Below, piece by piece: positions 61,839 through 64,000 of a DNA stretch of 64,000 bases (the first letter of the stretch is position 1; each line of letters opens with the position of its first letter). This stretch comes from an uncultured Flavobacteriales bacterium (GTDB lineage: Bacteria; Bacteroidota; Bacteroidia; Flavobacteriales; Flavobacteriaceae). Location of the stretch: contig CAJWBA010000004.1 of the NCBI GenBank assembly GCA_913020155.1, forward strand, positions 1 to 64,000, in the 5' to 3' direction. Below the pieces are notes generated by a model. That model ran no database searches, was not told the DNA's origin, and saw nothing but the letters and a program-made list of their open reading frames with translations. Made by a program: the position numbers and the translations under genes.

Positions 61839-63046
61839 TGAATAAAAAGTACAATCTACTTAGCGGTGATTTGGTATTGTGGGGGATTCTTGCCTTGTTG
61901 GCAATATTTTCATTTTTTCCAGTTTTTAGTGCAAGTTCAAACCTAGCTTATGTAGTTGGAAAAGGCACACCTTGGGAATATCTTTTTAAGCATATGTTGA
62001 TATTGATTTTTGGTTTTGGATTCATGATTGGAGTTCACAAAATTCCCTATCAGTATTTCAAGGGAATTTCAATTTTATTACTTCCAGTAGCAATCTTGTT
62101 GTTGATCTATACTGCAACTCAAGGAACAGTTATTGACGGAGCTAATGCTAGTCGTTGGATTCGGATTCCTTTTGTTGGATTAAGTTTCCAGACCTCTACA
62201 TTGGCATCTGTTGTTTTGATGATTTATGTAGCCTATTATCTTTCGAAAAATAATGAAACCCCACAAACATTCAAGTCATCAATTGTACCTTTGTGGCTTC
62301 CAGTTTCGTTTGTGGTACTACTCATTTTACCTTCAAATTTATCAACTGCCTTATTGATATTCTTGATGGTTATGATGTTGGTTTTTTTAGGCGGTTACCC
62401 TATGCAACATCTGTTGATTGTATTGGTAGGAGCGCTTTTTGTTTTGACCCTTTTTGTTTTGACAGCTAAGGCTTATCCAGATGCTATTCCCAATCGGGTA
62501 GATACTTGGATCAGTCGAATTGAAAACTACAAACAACCTACTGCTGCAGGCTCAGACAATTATCAAGTAGAACGAGCCAAAATTGCAATCGCAACTGGAG
62601 GAGTAACGGGTTTGGGTGTAGGAAAAAGCGTTATGAAAAATTTCTTACCGCAGAGTAGTTCGGATTTTATTTATGCGATTATCGTTGAAGAATTTGGACT
62701 TGTTGGAGGAATTGGACTGATACTTTCTTACTTAATTATTCTTTTTAGAATTATTGTTATTGCACATAGAACTCCAACCATTTTTGGAAAACTAGTGGTT
62801 ATTGGGGTAGGAGTACCTATTATTTTTCAAGCTTTAATCAATATGGGAGTTGCTGTTCAGATTTTGCCAGTAACAGGGCAAACATTGCCTATGGTGAGTA
62901 GTGGTGGAACAGCGGCTTGGATGACCTGTATTGCCTTCGGAGTTATTCTCAGTGTTAGTGCAGCTCATTACAAAAATGAAGAAGAAAGTGAAACGAGAGT
63001 TTCGAGTGAAGATAACCCTTTAGCTATTTTAAGTGAAACCCTTTAA
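61838..63046 (+). CDS. ftsW: FtsW/RodA/SpoVE family protein (FtsW by context)
   Basis: Polytopic; ATGGVTGLGVGKSVMKNFLPQSSSDFIYAIIVEEFGLVGG. Confidence 0.94.
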   Translation: MNKKYNLLSGDLVLWGILALLAIFSFFPVFSASSNLAYVVGKGTPWEYLFKHMLILIFGFGFMIGVHKIPYQYFKGISILLLPVAILLLIYTATQGTVIDGANASRWIRIPFVGLSFQTSTLASVVLMIYVAYYLSKNNETPQTFKSSIVPLWLPVSFVVLLILPSNLSTALLIFLMVMMLVFLGGYPMQHLLIVLVGALFVLTLFVLTAKAYPDAIPNRVDTWISRIENYKQPTAAGSDNYQVERAKIAIATGGVTGLGVGKSVMKNFLPQSSSDFIYAIIVEEFGLVGGIGLILSYLIILFRIIVIAHRTPTIFGKLVVIGVGVPIIFQALINMGVAVQILPVTGQTLPMVSSGGTAAWMTCIAFGVILSVSAAHYKNEEESETRVSSEDNPLAILSETL

Positions 63047-64000
63047 ATTCATCATATCAGGAGGAGGAACGGGTGGACATATTTACCCGGCAATTGCTAT
63101 TGCAGATGCTTTAAGGGATTCTTTTTCTGACGCAAAATTTTTATTTATTGGTGCAAAAGGAAAAATGGAAATGGAAAAAATACCCAAGGCAGGTTATCCA
63201 ATTAAGGAGATATGGATTTCAGGTTTGCAAAGGGACTCTTTACTTAAAAATATATTATTTCCAATTAAGTTGATCATTAGTTTTTTTCAATCCGCTTTTA
63301 TTTTGTTGAGGTTTCGACCAGATTTTGTGATTGGAACAGGAGGGTTTGTAAGCGGACCAATTCTTCTAATAGCTCATTATTTTAAAATTAAAACACTCAT
63401 TCAAGAGCAAAATTCTTTTGCAGGAATCACTAACAAAATTTTAGGTAAACGAGTTGATATAATTGCTGTAGCTTTTCCAAATATGGATCGTTTTTTCCCT
63501 GAAAATAAAATCAGTTTAACTGGAAATCCTATACGAAAAGGATTGCTAGAAGTGGGTCTAAAACGTGGGCAAGCTCTTCAGTTTTTTAAATTGGATTCAT
63601 CAAAAAAAACATTGGTTGTTTTAGGTGGCAGCTTAGGGGCAGATCGTATCAATCAAGTCATAGAATCTCATTTGTCTTTTTTCTATGATTTAGGAATTCA
63701 ATTGATTTGGCAATGTGGGAAGTTGTACTACGATCAATTGCAAAAGCACAATGAATTGAAACATGTACAGTTGCATGCATTTTTACAGGAAATGGATTTG
63801 TTGTATGCGGCTTCAGATTTAATTATTTCAAGGGCAGGAGCCAGTTCGGTTTCGGAATTAGCACTGGTGGGGAAACCTGTTTTATTGATTCCGTCACCTA
63901 ATGTAGCAGAGGACCATCAATATCATAACGCTAAATTTTTAGCTAATTCTGGGGGAGCAATTGTTCTATCTGAAAATGATTTAAAGGATCAATTCAAGGA
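63033..64000 (+). CDS. murG: MurG N-acetylglucosaminyltransferase, partial (runs off window; GTG start)
   Basis: Not in ORF track: KPFKFIISGGGTGGHIYPAIAIADALRDSF...VIGTGGFVSGPILL...QEQNSFAGITNKIL...ISLTGNPIRKGL. Confidence 0.93.
   Translation, partial: MKPFKFIISGGGTGGHIYPAIAIADALRDSFSDAKFLFIGAKGKMEMEKIPKAGYPIKEIWISGLQRDSLLKNILFPIKLIISFFQSAFILLRFRPDFVIGTGGFVSGPILLIAHYFKIKTLIQEQNSFAGITNKILGKRVDIIAVAFPNMDRFFPENKISLTGNPIRKGLLEVGLKRGQALQFFKLDSSKKTLVVLGGSLGADRINQVIESHLSFFYDLGIQLIWQCGKLYYDQLQKHNELKHVQLHAFLQEMDLLYAASDLIISRAGASSVSELALVGKPVLLIPSPNVAEDHQYHNAKFLANSGGAIVLSENDLKDQFK

Noticed and set aside
1-64000. CRISPR arrays, insertion sequences, prophage or toxin-antitoxin modules
   Set aside because: No repeat-spacer pattern, transposase, integrase or phage structural ORF was seen on either strand.

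Overview
This 64 kb AT-rich window looks like chromosome from a flavobacterium (Bacteroidota). It is mostly dense housekeeping sequence. It contains gliding/T9SS-associated genes (gldJ, porV, gldB, gldC), a pyruvate dehydrogenase E1-alpha/E2 pair, gcvP, purE/purK, adk-obg, mpl, aroA-queA-rlmN-polyprenyl synthase-dnaG, and the start of the dcw cell-wall cluster (mraZ-rsmH-ftsL-ftsI-murE-mraY-murD-ftsW-murG, with murG running off the end). The 3' end of a tRNA lies at the left edge. I found no CRISPR array, no intact mobile element, no phage, and no clear defence or biosynthetic cluster, so I do not claim a new system. The most informative signals are: (i) several eroding genes that the ORF track does not explain, namely a radC pseudogene, a rhodanese pseudogene, a TPR-like gene with its old C-terminus still legible past two stops, and an ankyrin-like ORF with no ATG; (ii) three GTGG direct repeats at exact 10-bp spacing upstream of mraZ, which look like an MraZ operator; (iii) porV directly after gldJ, without the porU gene expected between them; (iv) a DnaG whose N-terminal zinc-ribbon ligands are all replaced. 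All family assignments come from reading the translated ORFs; no database search was run.
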